Shown piece after piece: positions 52,852 through 64,000 of a DNA stretch of 64,000 bases (its first letter is position 1; the number at the start of each line of letters is the position of its first letter). Source of the stretch: Gloeopeniophorella convolvens (lineage: Eukaryota; Basidiomycota; Agaricomycetes; Russulales); contig WTXD01000003.1 in the NCBI GenBank assembly GCA_022496205.1, positions 744,001 to 808,000 on the forward strand. Direction: 5' to 3'. Under the pieces are notes generated by a model. The model was given only the letters and a program-made list of their open reading frames with translations, did not search any database and had not been told where the DNA came from. The translations under genes were made by a program, and so were the position numbers.

Positions 52852-55505
52852 ATGTCCGCCGCCGAGAAGTCAGAACACGACGGCAGCGACAGCTTCAACA
52901 ACAAGTCCCTCGAGAAGGGGCCCAGTGCGCCGCCGGCATATGCCAACCCCAACGACGAGCGCTACCACTTCGAGGCGTCGGACCTTGACCGCGTCCAGCG
53001 CCGTCTCAAGCAGCGCCATGTTCAGATGTACGCCGTCTTGCCTTTGCTCGCAGGTCACTCGGGCTGATTTGCTTCGTCGTGCAGGATTGCCGTGAGTGAC
53101 TTTTGCTCATCGCCATCCACCCACAACACCTGAGCGCCTTGTAATTTTCTAGATTGCAGGGACCATCGGAACAGGTCTGTTCCTTGGGTCAGGATCTGCC
53201 TTGCAGGGCTCAGGTCCGCTGGGTGCCCTGCTTGCGTATATACTCGTCGGCACGGTGGCATACTCGTGCGTCTGCACCCTGGCGTTATCGTCCAATATGG
53301 TCACTGAAGCGGACGGCCGAACAGTTCGCTGTGCTCGATCGGCGAGATGACAGCACTCGCGCCCATTTCCGGGACGTTCCCCCACTTTGGTTAGTCGTTG
53401 GCCGCTCGGGATGGATCTTCCCACGGGCTAAAGTCCGCACGCAGCTGCTCGCTGGGTCCAACCATCGTTTGGTTTTGCGGTGAGTGGATTGGTCTTGGTT
53501 GCCATGAACCCGCGCTCATCTCCGTCATTGCGCAGGTCGGATGGGTGCGTCGAATGTCTGCATTGACTCGGAGTTGGGATGCTCACATGCGATCGAACGC
53601 CTGCTTGTAGAATTACTTCTACGTGAGTGATCACGATTCGCGCGGGGTGATCGTATCAATATTGAGATAACATTCTCCGCAGGCACAAGCGTAAGTCGAT
53701 GAGGTCACGATAAACGACCCCGCTTTAATCCGACACTTGCAGTATTACCGTTCCTGTGGAGATTACGGCCGCCACGATTCTGATCACTTTCTGGGATGAC
53801 AAGGTACGTATACCCCGCCCCCAGCCCTGAGCAAAACTGACATGCAGTCTCACGTTTTCAGCACAGCCACCAAGCGGGGTACACCGCCGTCATGTGCTTC
53901 CTTGTCTGCCTTGTCAACATCTTCGGTGTCCGCTGGTTTGGAGAATGTGGGCCTTTTCAGGATTTCCATGTCGAACACCAATTGATGCACTCTCCCTCTG
54001 ACAGCCGAGTTTTTCTTCTCCATTATCAAACGTAGGCCCCTTTTCCCACCGTTCTGTGAATTGCGTTGACGCTCGTACAACCTCCAGTCATCCTCATCAC
54101 CGGTCTTATTCTGACCGGTCTTATCATCGACCTTGGTGGAGGCCCCAACCATCAGCGTCTTGGTTTCACCGTTGGTACCTGCTCAAGTGTAACGGAGCGC
54201 GTGCTAACTGTCGGACATAGTACTGGAAGCACCCCGGCGCCCTGGCCCGTGCTGGCCTCGTCAAGAATTTGGGCACTGACCGCTTCCTGGGCTGGCTCGG
54301 CGTTCTTGTAAACGCCGGCTTCTCGTTCCAGGGAATGGAGCTCGTCGCGATGTAAGCTTCTCCCTGCGCGTCGCCGCAGGCCCCCTGGAGCTGACGATGC
54401 ATGGCACTAGCGCCGCGTCCGAGACGGAGAACCCGCGCCGCAACATCTCCAAGGCGGTCCGGCGCGTGTTCTGGCGCATCGTGATCTTCTACATCCTCGG
54501 CATCCTCGTCACGGGTATGCTCGTGCCGTACGACGACCCGGACCTGCTCAACAGCGGCGGCACGGCGACCGAGTCGCCGTACGTGATCGCGATGCGGCGC
54601 GCGGGGATCCACACGCTGCCGTCGATCGTCAACGCGGGGATCTTCACGAGCGCGTTCTCGGCGGGCAACTCGTTCCTGTTCTGCTCGTCGCGCATCCTGT
54701 ACGGGCTCTCGATCCGCGGACAGGCGCCCCGCGTCTTTACGTACTGCACGAAGAACGGCCTGCCGATCGTGGCCGTGTTGTTCTGCGTACGTCGTCGTGC
54801 GTGAGCTCCGCGCGGGGTGGTGGCTGACGGTTCTGTGTGCGCGGGCAGTGCTGCTTCTCGCTGCTCTCGTTCATGAATGTGTCGACCAACGCGGCCAAGG
54901 TGTTCAAGTGAGTCCTGCGCCCCGGTTCGCGCGACGGCCGTTTGAACGCGTGTGCTCTGCAGCTGGTTCGTCAACCTGTCGACGACCGCCGGCTACTTCA
55001 CCTGGTGGTCCATCAACCTGACCTACATCCGCTTCTGTGCGTCCCGCCGCGCGCGCGATTATTGGGTACTTTGGCTGACGACGCTGTGCGTATGACAGGG
55101 CGCGGGCACCGCGTGCAGGGCCGGGACCGCACCAAGCTGGCGTACTGGAACCCGCTGCAGCCGGGCCTCGCCATCTGGGGCGTATTCTGGACGACGATCT
55201 TCATCCTCGTCGACGGGTACACGGCGTTCTTCACGTGGAGCACACAGGAGTTCCTCACGGCGTACATCAACATCCCGCTCTTCTTTGCGCTCTGGCTCGG
55301 CTGGTGGCTCATCAAGCGCACGCCGTTCTGGCGCGCGAGCGAGATGGACTTTGTTACGTGCGTAGAGCGCGCTTGAGATGCAGTGGGTCGGGTGCTGACG
55401 TGCGTGGATTTGGGTTGGCAGGGCATCCCTTCGGTCGAGGAGACGGACTCGCCCGAGGTGCCTCCGCGCAATTGGCGCGAAAAGGTCTTCAACGTGCTGT
55501 TCTAA
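52852..55505 (+). CDS. Amino acid permease of the APC / yeast amino acid transporter family
   Basis: Plasma-membrane proton-coupled amino acid importer; specificity is not deducible. The cytosolic N-terminus carries Lys residues for ubiquitylation (SLEKGPSAPPAYANP). The helix 1 signature IAIAGTIGTGLFLGSG is complete. Then LCSIGEMTALAPISGTFPHF, AVGWNYFY, ITVPVEITAATILITFW, IKLILITGLILTGLIIDLGG, FSFQGMELVAIAASETENPRR (the E-T-NPR family motif), SRILYGLSIRGQAPRVF, FVNLSTTAGYFTWWSINLTYIRF and FALWLGWWLIKRTPFW. The conserved helices 1-3 are joined only if four tiny exons are used: 7 nt at 53085-53091, 9 nt at 53536-53544, 12 nt at 53611-53622 and 8 nt at 53683-53690. All have GT/AG borders and the frame then holds to the stop at 55505. 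Length is about 560 residues, as usual. Confidence 0.94.
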
Positions 55506-55665
55506 CTGGCAGCACGAGTGCCTCTGCCCCACTCTCTCGCATACATCTCATCCAGCCCCCGCTTTGCACACGCTGTGCCTGTTGTTTGTAATACCATACC
55601 TGCAGTCTCTCTGATACAAAAATTCGTAATGCGATGCTTCTGGATACATCTCGCGAGAGTGTGTT

Positions 55666-57227
55666 TTATTGGGCCGGGGCGGCGCGCTCGGTGCGCCGGA
55701 ACTTGCCCTGCATCCAGACGCGGTACATCTTGAGCTGGCGCTTGCGGTTCACGATCAGCCGGCGGTCGACGCCGAGCTGTGCCGCGGCGAACAGCGGGTG
55801 CGCGAGCCCGAGTGCGGTGGGGTCGCGTAGCGACGCGTGCAGCGCGGGCGCGGGGGTAGGCTCGTCCTGCGCTGGTGAACTGCTGGGCGTTGAGGCGCCG
55901 GTGTCGGTCGGCGTCGGCGTGTGCGCGTCATCGTCCGGGTCGTTATCGTCCTCGGCGACCTCGCGCGTGTGCACCTCGACCTGCGCGCTGGGCGCCGGCG
56001 CGCCGGTGAACAGCACCGCGAGCTCGTCTGCGGCCGAGAGGCTGGATCGGTGTGGCAGGGACGAAGGGCGGCGCACCGAGCTCAAAAAAGTAGACGCGGG
56101 TGCTGTCGCCGCGGATGTAAAAGTTGTCGTCGAGCAGGCGGCCGGATTTGAAGCGCAGCTGGGTGAGGTCGTGCCGGCCGTAGTCGCGCAGGAGCACGAG
56201 CCCGCCGGGCTTCACGATCTGCCGGCGCGTGCTCAGTACTGCCGCCGGCGGCACGGTGCGGGGCGCACCTGGGCGAGGTTGGAGATCGCGCGCGGCCACT
56301 CGGCGGGGTGCAGTGCGCTGAGGACGAAGACGAGGACGAGGATGTCCGCGGAGCCGGGCGCGAGGCCGGGCGGGAGCGAGGCGGAGGAGAGGTCCCATAC
56401 GGACGCGGCGATCGTGCCGCACGGCGGCGCCGCGTAGAGCGGGTTGTGCTGCGCGCACGGGGCGTGAGCACGTCCACGCGCAAAGAGCAGGTGAGGAGCG
56501 CGCACCTGCACGAGCTTGACGGCGTGCGCGGAATAGTCAAACGCGTGGATGTGCAGCGCGGGGTTGCGGTTCTCCGCGAGGAGCGGGAGGATCGCGTTGC
56601 CGGCGCCTGTGTACGCGGGGGGTCAGCGGCGTCGATCGGACGCGCGGGCGGGCGGCGGGCGCACCGCAGCCGACTTCGACGACGGTGCGGGGACCGGCCT
56701 GCGCTTAGCGTGGGTGGGTGACCGCGCTCGCGGGGCGGGGACGGGCGCACCGTCGGCTCTGTCGCGGCGACGAGCTCTGGGAACTCGAGGTGCAGCCTGG
56801 TCGGTAGGTGAGCGGGTGAGCGGGCGCGCGCGGGGTGAGGCGGCGCACCACTTGCGGTTCTTGAAAAAGTTGGAGGCGTTTGTTTTGTAAAAGTTGTCCC
56901 TGCGGGGGTGAGCGGGTGCGGTGGGTGGCCAGCGACGGGACGGACCAGTGCTTTGCGGGCTTGTCGTTGTACCTGGGTTTGTGGTCGTCTGGGACGGGGG
57001 CGGCGCGCTGGCGGGCGAGGGAGGCGGCGATGGCGGCGTGCTGGTCCGGGGGCGGGGGGACGTGGTCCCAGGCGTTCTGGGACCAGACGTCGGCGTCGTC
57101 GGTGAGGAATCTGCGGGGCGGTGGTCAGAGCGGGGCGAGGCGGGTGGGGTGTGCGGGGGCCATGCCTGGAGCCAAAGGGGGGCTTGTGTGTTGCGGGGTC
57201 GTGCACGGAGGAGACGCGCTTTGCCAT
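55666..57227 (-). CDS. TRM140: tRNA m3C methyltransferase-like protein (METTL2/TRM140 group)
   Basis: S-adenosylmethionine-dependent enzyme expected to methylate C32 of the anticodon loop in selected tRNAs. The start at 57227 gives [20 protein letters not shown]; joined across the intron 57111-57165 this continues [18 protein letters not shown], the family's N-terminal mark. That intron starts with GC rather than GT. Then come [24 protein letters not shown], the SAM motif [16 protein letters not shown] (split by an intron near 56620-56680), [75 protein letters not shown] and, at the end, [22 protein letters not shown]. An acidic Thr/Pro-rich insert precedes the last block. Very GC-rich. Divergent from the RhoGEF. 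Confidence 0.9.
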
Positions 57228-57340
57228 GGGAGAGAAAGAGGAGGAGAGGGAGAACGGGACCACGGCGCGGATGGCCGAGTGGCTGAGGAGAGAGTGAGCG
57301 AGGCAGCGTTGGCCGCGCAGCTCAGCGGACGCCTCGAGTG
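57228..57340. promoter_or_regulatory. Compact divergent promoter of METTL2-like and RhoGEF genes
   Basis: Only 113 bp separate the two start codons, so the promoters and leaders overlap. No TATA box is visible; the tract is Ser/Ala-codon-like GC-rich DNA. Confidence 0.45.
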
Positions 57341-60300
57341 ATGCCCACCCTCGCCTCGTCGTCCCCGCCGCAGCATCCCCCCGGAGATGCTGATCTCCAG
57401 GAACTCTACAACCAGGTCCTATCCGCTTTCGCTGAAGAGTCCAGTCCCCCCCCTTTCTCCATGAGCAGGCCAAACAACATCGATCACAACCCACATACCG
57501 ACGATCCCAGAGCCCACGGTGAGCACCACCCTTCTTCCTCATCCTCGACTGCACTCACACTCACATATCCCGCCCTAGCCTCGACCAGCCCCCGCGACAG
57601 CAACCGGCCCCTGCCCTCGCCCACCGCCTATCCCACCTCCCCGACACAGGGCAAGGGCCCCCGGCCCCTCCCAAGACTCCCCGGCGCATCTCCCACCGCC
57701 TCCCCCACCTACCCTCCACACATGCCCGAGCCCCGGCCCTTCTTCCCCGACCCGTCCCCAGGCCCCGAACAGTCCGTCTCCCGCTCCGTCCTTTCTCTCC
57801 ATTCCCCGCTGATCTCCTTTCAGGGCCCGCCGCCAGTATACTACAGAGGCCCCCGGCGCCGCCTCTGCCCCCTTCCGTGGCCTGCCCTCCGACCCGCGGC
57901 CTGCCCACAAAATACCTCCAACGCTGCGCCCCGGCAGCACCGGCGCCGTTGATCCCCGTGCCCCCTCTCCAGCCGCAGGCCACACCCGCGCCGCTAGCTC
58001 TTACCCCATGCCCGTCCCCGACATCCCCACCTCTTCCACCCCCTACGGCCAGCCCTGGAGCGCCACCCCATCTGCATCCAGGAATTACGCCCCGTCTGCC
58101 AACGGCGCCCAGCAGCAGCCAGCAGCAGCAGCCCGCCGGCAGCACGCTGCAGAAGCGACAGTCCTTCCGACCCCCTGGCGCATCTGCGCCTCGGATCCCC
58201 GGTCACGTTGGCCCAGACGCGCGCGATGATTCGTCTGCCGCTTCCCCATCATCAACAGAAACCTACTCTCCTATGAATAGCACCACCAACTCGTATTTTT
58301 CCCTCGACGCTACATCGTCCCCTGTCACCCCCAGCGGAGTCGTGCCCCCACCGCCTCTGCTCAGCGCGCATGCTCAAGCACCCGTGCGCCCCAAACCTTC
58401 CCGCGATCGTGACTCGTCAGAGGACATCCTCGTCACTGGCGCGCACGGGTTTGCTCGTCCCCTCTCTCACAGTGAGTCTTTTCTCATCACCATCATCTTC
58501 TCAGGTACCGATCTGATCACCGTTTGCCAATCGCAGGATCTAGCAGCGACCACCCTCTGCGCTCCTCCAGCACCGTCTCGACCTCTGCGAGCACGCAGAT
58601 GAGCACCTTGGAGCGCAACTTTACGACCTCGACCGTCGCCACCACCTCCACCCTAGCAACGACCCATAGCGGCCTCAGCAGTGACAAGGCCACCATACAG
58701 GAGGGCGTGCACATGGGGCCCCTGCCGATGGACGAGCGCCAGTCCTCGGGGGTCGCTCGGTCCGAGGCCACCGCCCGCTCGCGCTTGGCTTCGGAGATCG
58801 AGCGGCTGAAAGGCCTCGAGGCGAGAGAAGACGCAACCAACTCGTACGCCGACGACGACTATTATGACGACGACGAGGACTACCCCTACTCCGAGGAGGA
58901 GAGCCTCGACTCGTTTGTCAACTTTTCCCTGCTGAGTAACATCGCCGTCTGGCTACGCGACCAGGTCCCGCGCGGCACGCACGTGAAAGGCAGCATCCCG
59001 TATCCCCGCGCGTTTACGGGCAAGGACATCGTGGTACGTTCTGTTCTGCTGCTGCGGACCCACACATCATCATCATCATCATCATCCTTATCGTGTCATT
59101 TCTCACGCGCCCGGCGCAGTCGACCCTCCAGCCGCGTATCCATTCCGAGCTCGACAATCAGGGCGCCGCGACGAACAGCCGCGCCATTGCGCTGCAGGTC
59201 GCCCGCAGCCTCCAGCAGCAGCTCTTTTTTTACGAGGTCGAGTGGGGTGGGCGCGTCCTGCAGGATGGCGTCGAGGACGTGTACATGTTCCTCGACGACC
59301 AGGAGGGCCCGGCCGACGCCGCGCCGGACCGCGAGGAGCTCCCCACGGGCGTGGTCACCGTGCTGACGCGGTGCTACTCGTCCAGCTGCTCCGAGGCGTC
59401 GCCGTGCTACTCGTTTGCGTGCCCGCGCCGAGTCAGGGTGCGTGTGCACGCTCGCTCGCTCGCTTGCTCGGCCCCGTCTGATCCTCGGAGGAGAACAGGC
59501 GGATGTCGTTGTGGTAGAGGAGACGCCGTCGCCCGCGCCCGGGTCGCTCGACGAGGACTGGGCGGCGCACGTCGACCGGGCAGTGCTCGACGCGCTCCCG
59601 CAGAGCGAGATCAACCGGCAGACGATCATCCACAAGCTCATCACCAAGGAAGTGCAGTACCTCAAGGATCTGGATGTCATCGAAACCGTGCGCATACGCC
59701 GCCACCGCGACGCGGGCAGCAACTGACTGACTGCCGCGCCCGCCAGCTCTTCATAAGGCCGCTGCGCGGGCGAGCCCGCCCGTGATCGCGGACGAGCTCG
59801 AGGGTTCATCGACGACGTGTTTGGCAACTTTCAGGACGTCCGCCGCGCGAATCGACAGCTGCTCGAGGTGCTCAACGTGCGCCAGCGCGAGCAGGCGCTC
59901 GTCATTCAGCGCGTCGGCGACATCTTTCTCGAGATCGCGACCGAGTTCCGCAACGTGTATCCGACATACGTCGGGCACCTCCCGCTCGCGGAGAAGCGCC
60001 TCAAGGACGAGATTGAGGCGAACCACGAGTTTCGCCTCTTCCTCGAGGTGCGTGCCGTGCCGGTTCTGACCTCGTCGAGTCGGGGACGACGCTGACGCGC
60101 GCCGGCAGAACGCGAACCGCAACCCCGACGCGCGGCGCATGGAGCTCAAGGTGTTCCTGAACCGCCCCGCGGAGCATCTGCAGCGGTACGAGAACGCGCT
60201 CGAGGCGATCGCAAAGGAGACGTCCGAGGGCAACCCGGACATAGACTTTCTGCTCGAGGCCGTGCAGGCGTTCAAGAACCTGCAGCAGGTGTGCGTGCTG

Positions 60301-63300
60301 CAGACGTTCCAGCACGCGATGGGCCGCGGGCCGACGGGCAAGTTTGAGTGGCACAACCTCGTCGGCGAGGACGTGCGCGCGGGGATCGTCAAGCACGAGC
60401 AGAAGCGCCAGAAGTGCGTCCGTCCGAGCGCCGCCGTGCGTGCGTCGGGGCTGACGAGCGTGTGTGCGGCAGCATCATCTTTGAGCTCATCAAGGGCGAG
60501 ATGCAGTACGTGCGCGACCTGGAGAACATCGACATTGTGCGCCGCTCCCGCCCCCCGCTCACCGCCGCACCCACGCAGCTGACGCGCACGCGCGCCCCGT
60601 TTGCCAGATGTACGTGCAGCCGCTGCGCGCGGCCGAGCCGCCCATCGTGCCGCGCGACCGGCTCGCGGCGTTCATCACGGACGTGTACCACAACTTTGGC
60701 GCGCTGCACGCGCACCACCGCAAGCTGCTCGACCGGCTGCACGCGATCCAGCGCGACGAGCACCCGGTGATCAACAGCGTCACCGCGGCCATCTTTGACG
60801 CCGCGCTCAACTGGCGCGAGGCGTACATGGAGTACATCACCAACTACCCGATCGCGGAGTACCGCATCGTCGACGAGATGGCGAACAACCCCGCGTTCAA
60901 GGAGTTTGTCGAGGTGCGTGGCGGGCAGTGCGGCGTGTCGGAGGACGCGGTGCGCTGACGATGGTTGGTGGGTGGGTGGGCAGCAATGCACGCGCCACCC
61001 GGACGCGAACCGGCTCGACATGAAGAACTTTGTGAACCGGCCGATCCCGCGGCTCGCGCGGTACGAGCTGCTGCTCAAAGGCATCGCCGAGGCGAGCGCG
61101 GAGGGCCACGAGGACCACGAGAGCATCCCGCACGTGGTCGACGTGATCAAGTCGCTGCTCAAGGAGACGCAGCCGGGCGTCGCGAGCGCGGAGCAGAAGG
61201 TCGAGCTCTGGCGCTACAACGCGAACCTCGTGTTCAAGCCCGGCGAGGCCGTGGTGCGTGCCCCCGCGCTAGCATCCGCAGAAAGGGGCTCGGCTGACGC
61301 GGCGCGCAGGACATGGACCTGCTCGCGGAGAACCGCTCGCTTATACATACGGGCAAGCTGCTGCGCCAGCCGGACACCGGCTTCGAGTGGAGCGGGTGGA
61401 GCGAGCTGTTCGTCCTGCTCTTCGACAATTACCGTGAGTTTGCGCCGGGGCGTGGCAGCCGGGCTGTGCTGAATCCCCGCGCGCGCAGTGGTCATGACCA
61501 AGCCCAAGGAGAAGGACGGGCTGACCAAGTACCACGTCAACCGTCGGGTGCGCACCCCGTCCCTCTGCGTCCCCGGTGCTGCTGCTGATGCGTGTCCCAA
61601 TCCAGCCCATCCCGTTGGACCTCCTCACGCTCGCCAACTTTACCGACCCGCCGACGCAGCGCGGCACGGGCCTCCTGCGCGGCTTTGGCGGCGGGAGCAG
61701 CAACCGCGGCGACGTGACGGCCAACACGCCGGGCAGCATGGCGTCGCCCGAGACGGCGACGGACGCGCGCGTGGTGTACCCGTGCACGATGCTGCACACG
61801 GGGCGGCTCGGCGGGCTGTACACGGTGTACGCCGAGTCGGCGCAGGCGCGCACCGAGTGGCGCGAGAAGCTCGAGGAGGCGACCGGGCTGCGCAAGGTCG
61901 TGCAGGAGTCGAACAAGGTGTTCGAGGTCGAGACGCTCAGCGCGGACACGTTCGTCGTGCCGTCCATGCTCGCGCCGCCGACGAACCATTCGTGGAACTC
62001 GGAGAGCGCGTTCACGGGCAAGGTCACCTGCTCCGTGCCGTTTAGTGCGTCGCCGCACGCACCCGGGCTGCACCGCGCTGCTTCTGACTGTCGCGTGTAC
62101 GTTTTGCAGCTACGGCGGACGGGCGCGCGCTGGTAGCCGTGGGCTGCGCGGAGGGCGTCTGGATCGGCTTCCGCCACGACTCGAGATGTGGGTGCTGCTT
62201 TGTCTCTGCGCCGTGCTCGGTTGTGCTCAGTGCGTCGCAGCGATGCGCCGGGTGCTGCACCTCAAGATGGTCACGCAGTGCGCGATGCTGGAGGACTTTG
62301 GCATCTTCCTCGTCCTCGCCGACAAGGTGCGTACGCGCACGCGCACGCGCACGCACGTCCCGCCGCACAGCTCCTGACGAACGAATCGCCGCCGCGCAGT
62401 CGCTCTTCGCGTACCACATCGAGGCGCTCGTGCCGTCGTCGCCGCAGAGCGCCAACACGTCCCAGACGCCGCAGAAGCTGAACGGCTCGAAGGACGTGCA
62501 CTTCTTCAGCGTGGGCAGCCTCGGCGGGCGCACGCTCGTGATATACATGAAGAAGAAGGGCCTCGACAGCGTCTTCCGCGTGCTCGAGCCCGTCGTCGGC
62601 AAGATCAACGAAAAGGCCAAGGCGCCCGTGTCGCTCAGCTCGCGGCTGGGCCTGCGGCAGCCGCGGTCAGAGTGGTTCCGCGTGTACCGGGTACGCGTGC
62701 ATTTCCTCGGGGTCGCGTTGGTGCTGACGTGCGCGGCAGGACTTTTTCCTCCCGTCAGAGTCGTATGATCTTATCTTTTTGAAGGCGAGGATCGCCATCC
62801 TCTGCACGAAGGGCTTTGAGATCATGGACCTCTCCGAGTGAGCTTTCATCCAAGCGCAGACGTCGCGCGTTGTGCGTTGCGTTCTGACTGACGCGATTGG
62901 GCTGCAGCTTCAAGAGTGTCACCATCCCGCAGCGCGATGACCCCCGCCACGAGAAGCTCGCCAAGCGGTGCGAGTCGTGTCGGCCCATGGGCATGTTCCG
63001 CTCCAGCGAGAACGAGTTTCTGCTCTGCTACGACGGTGCGCACCTATCCCTCGCGCCGTCCGCCCTCCGCCCGTGCTCACGCGAGCGAGCGCCGCAGAGT
63101 TCGGGCTGTACGTGAACCGGCACGGCGACCCCAGCCGCACCAAGGGCACGATCGAGTGGGAGGGCACCGCCGAGCACGTCGCGTGGCACCCGCCGTACAT
63201 CCTCATCTTCGACGCGCGCTTCATCGAGGTGCGCCACGTCGAGAACGGCCGCCTCTGCCAGATCATCCCGGGCAACGACATCCGCTGCATCTGGGACGGC

Positions 63301-63579
63301 CGCGGCGTCGCCGTGCCCCCGCTCGTGCCCGGCCCGAACGGTACGTGGGAGGAGGCGCCGTCGCAGGAGGCGCGCGTGCACGGCGTCATGCGCGCGGACG
63401 ACGCGCCGGCGCCGGCGCCGGCGCAGGGCCGCGCGGCGGGCGGCGGCGCGGGCGGGCGCGGCGTCGCGCAGCAGATCTTTGAGCTCATCCCGACCGTGCC
63501 GCTGTACCTGCCCGAGAAGCTCTCCTCGCCGACGCAGCACTCGTCGTTCGTGCACCCGGCGCTGAACGGCTCGCCGTGA
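57341..63579 (+). CDS. ROM2: Rho1 guanine nucleotide exchange factor (ROM2 type) with DEP, two DH-like domains, PH and CNH
   Basis: Activates Rho1 at the plasma membrane upstream of glucan synthase and the cell-wall MAP kinase. A long Pro/Ser-rich disordered N-terminus (57341-58850) leads to a DEP domain (about 58900-59300: FSLLSNIAVWLRDQVPRGTH, QLFFYEVEWGGRVLQDGVED). Then there are two DH-like segments. The first is at about 59600-60300 (INRQTIIHKLITKEVQYLKDL, FIRPLRG, GFIDDVFGNFQDVRRANRQL). The second is at about 60390-61260 (QRQKIIFELIKGEMQYVRDL, MYVQPLR, VNRPIPRLARYELLLKGI). A PH-like region (about 61310-61900) and a C-terminal CNH domain (about 62000-63500, ending IPTVPLYLPEKLSS) follow. 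DEP-DH-PH-CNH is the Rom2/Rgf layout. About 20 short introns. A frame change near 58100 in a CAG tract is unresolved: weak-donor intron or indel. The start ATG at 57341 is inferred. Confidence 0.9.
58086..58150 (+). repeat. CAG-rich tract in the RhoGEF N-terminus
   Basis: Imperfect CAG/GCA triplets encoding Gln or Ala depending on frame. The frames to the left (PVPDIPTSSTPYGQPW) and right (GSTLQKRQSFRPPGA) of the tract differ, so an indel or intron lies at or near it. Confidence 0.6.
59064..59088 (+). repeat. ATC microsatellite in an intron of the RhoGEF
   Basis: Seven to eight ATC triplets inside the intron that follows GKDIV in the DEP domain. It is probably polymorphic and has no coding effect. 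Confidence 0.7.
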
Positions 63580-64000
63580 GCGCGCGCGCGATCCGACTGC
63601 GACCACGACACCAGTCTCGATTCCGACCCGCGTGAAAACCTCGCTCTTTACTATACTATACATACGATTCGCCGCCCCCCGCTAGTCCGAGTTTTCATTC
63701 CATTATGAACCTGTACTCCATCTGCAATTCCTGTTTCTCTCTTTTTCTTTATATATGTATGCCTGAGAGTCGAGACTGTGCTGGCGTAGTTCTAGAATGA
63801 ATGGATGTTCGAAAAGGGTTGGAAGTGACTTGCACGTCCTTGTAACTGACACCCGCTCGTGTGGGCGCCACGCTGGAATACTGTTCGTGGATCACGCAGG
63901 ACAAAAGTGGCGTGCAGCACTGTACAGAATGCGCCGGTACATGGTCAGCCCCAACGATGATGGAATTGGGACATGGGCCGACTGGCTGCGGCACTGGGAG
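63580..64000. other. Right-edge intergenic sequence
   Basis: 3' UTR of the RhoGEF (AT-rich around 63640-63770) and 230 bp more. A minus-strand frame (63749-63994) has no motif; it may be the edge of another gene, but nothing supports that. Confidence 0.4.

Noticed and set aside
56082..57554. 490-codon minus-strand frame overlapping the methyltransferase
   Set aside because: Same strand but a different frame from the SAM-binding motifs; Arg/Pro repeats only, and it runs past the methyltransferase start into the RhoGEF.
60389..61162. 257-codon minus-strand frame
   Set aside because: Antisense shadow of the second DH domain.

Overview
The window is nuclear DNA from a fungus, most likely a basidiomycete of the Agaricomycetes. 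The evidence is high GC, dense genes on both strands, many 45-65 bp introns, long Ser/Pro/Ala-rich tails, and families arranged as in that group. No tRNA, rRNA, transposon or CRISPR array was found. All gene models come from reading the sequence: splice sites were inferred from GT/AG (sometimes GC/AG) signals plus conserved protein motifs. Identities rest on motif recognition, not on database searches.

Layout, left to right: LRG1-type LIM/RhoGAP (+, cut at the left edge); RPS15 (-) and RPP2 (+) head to head; a 2.1 kb empty stretch; a Zn2Cys6 transcription factor (+); VMA10 (-); symplekin/PTA1 (+); a SLT2/MPK1-type MAP kinase (+); NBP35 (-); a DnaJ protein with a long Ser-rich repeat tail (+); an enoyl-reductase-like oxidoreductase (+); CDC48 (-); tubulin cofactor B (-); DGAT2 (+); a hot-dog thioesterase (-); a secreted His-rich repeat protein (+); Argonaute (+); an OHCU-decarboxylase-like protein (+); an SLC35F-like transporter (+); a small unknown membrane-anchored protein (-); GPATCH1 (-); a poorly resolved region with a putative small membrane protein (+); an amino acid permease (+); a METTL2/TRM140-type methyltransferase (-); and a ROM2-type RhoGEF (+).

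Most genes are unrelated housekeeping genes. The functional theme that recurs is Rho1/cell-wall-integrity signalling: LRG1 (Rho1 GAP), MPK1 (the MAP kinase at the end of the pathway) and ROM2 (Rho1 GEF) lie within 64 kb. The points most worth a second look are: the His-rich secreted protein with five SGD-x-(D/E)-HVH units joined by poly-His; two apparent DH domains in the RhoGEF; chains of 5-16 nt microexons in the permease, MAP kinase and RPS15; three GC-AG introns of 55 nt; and about nine apparent one-base deletions confined to 19.3-22.5 kb, which look like a poor patch of the assembly rather than dead genes.
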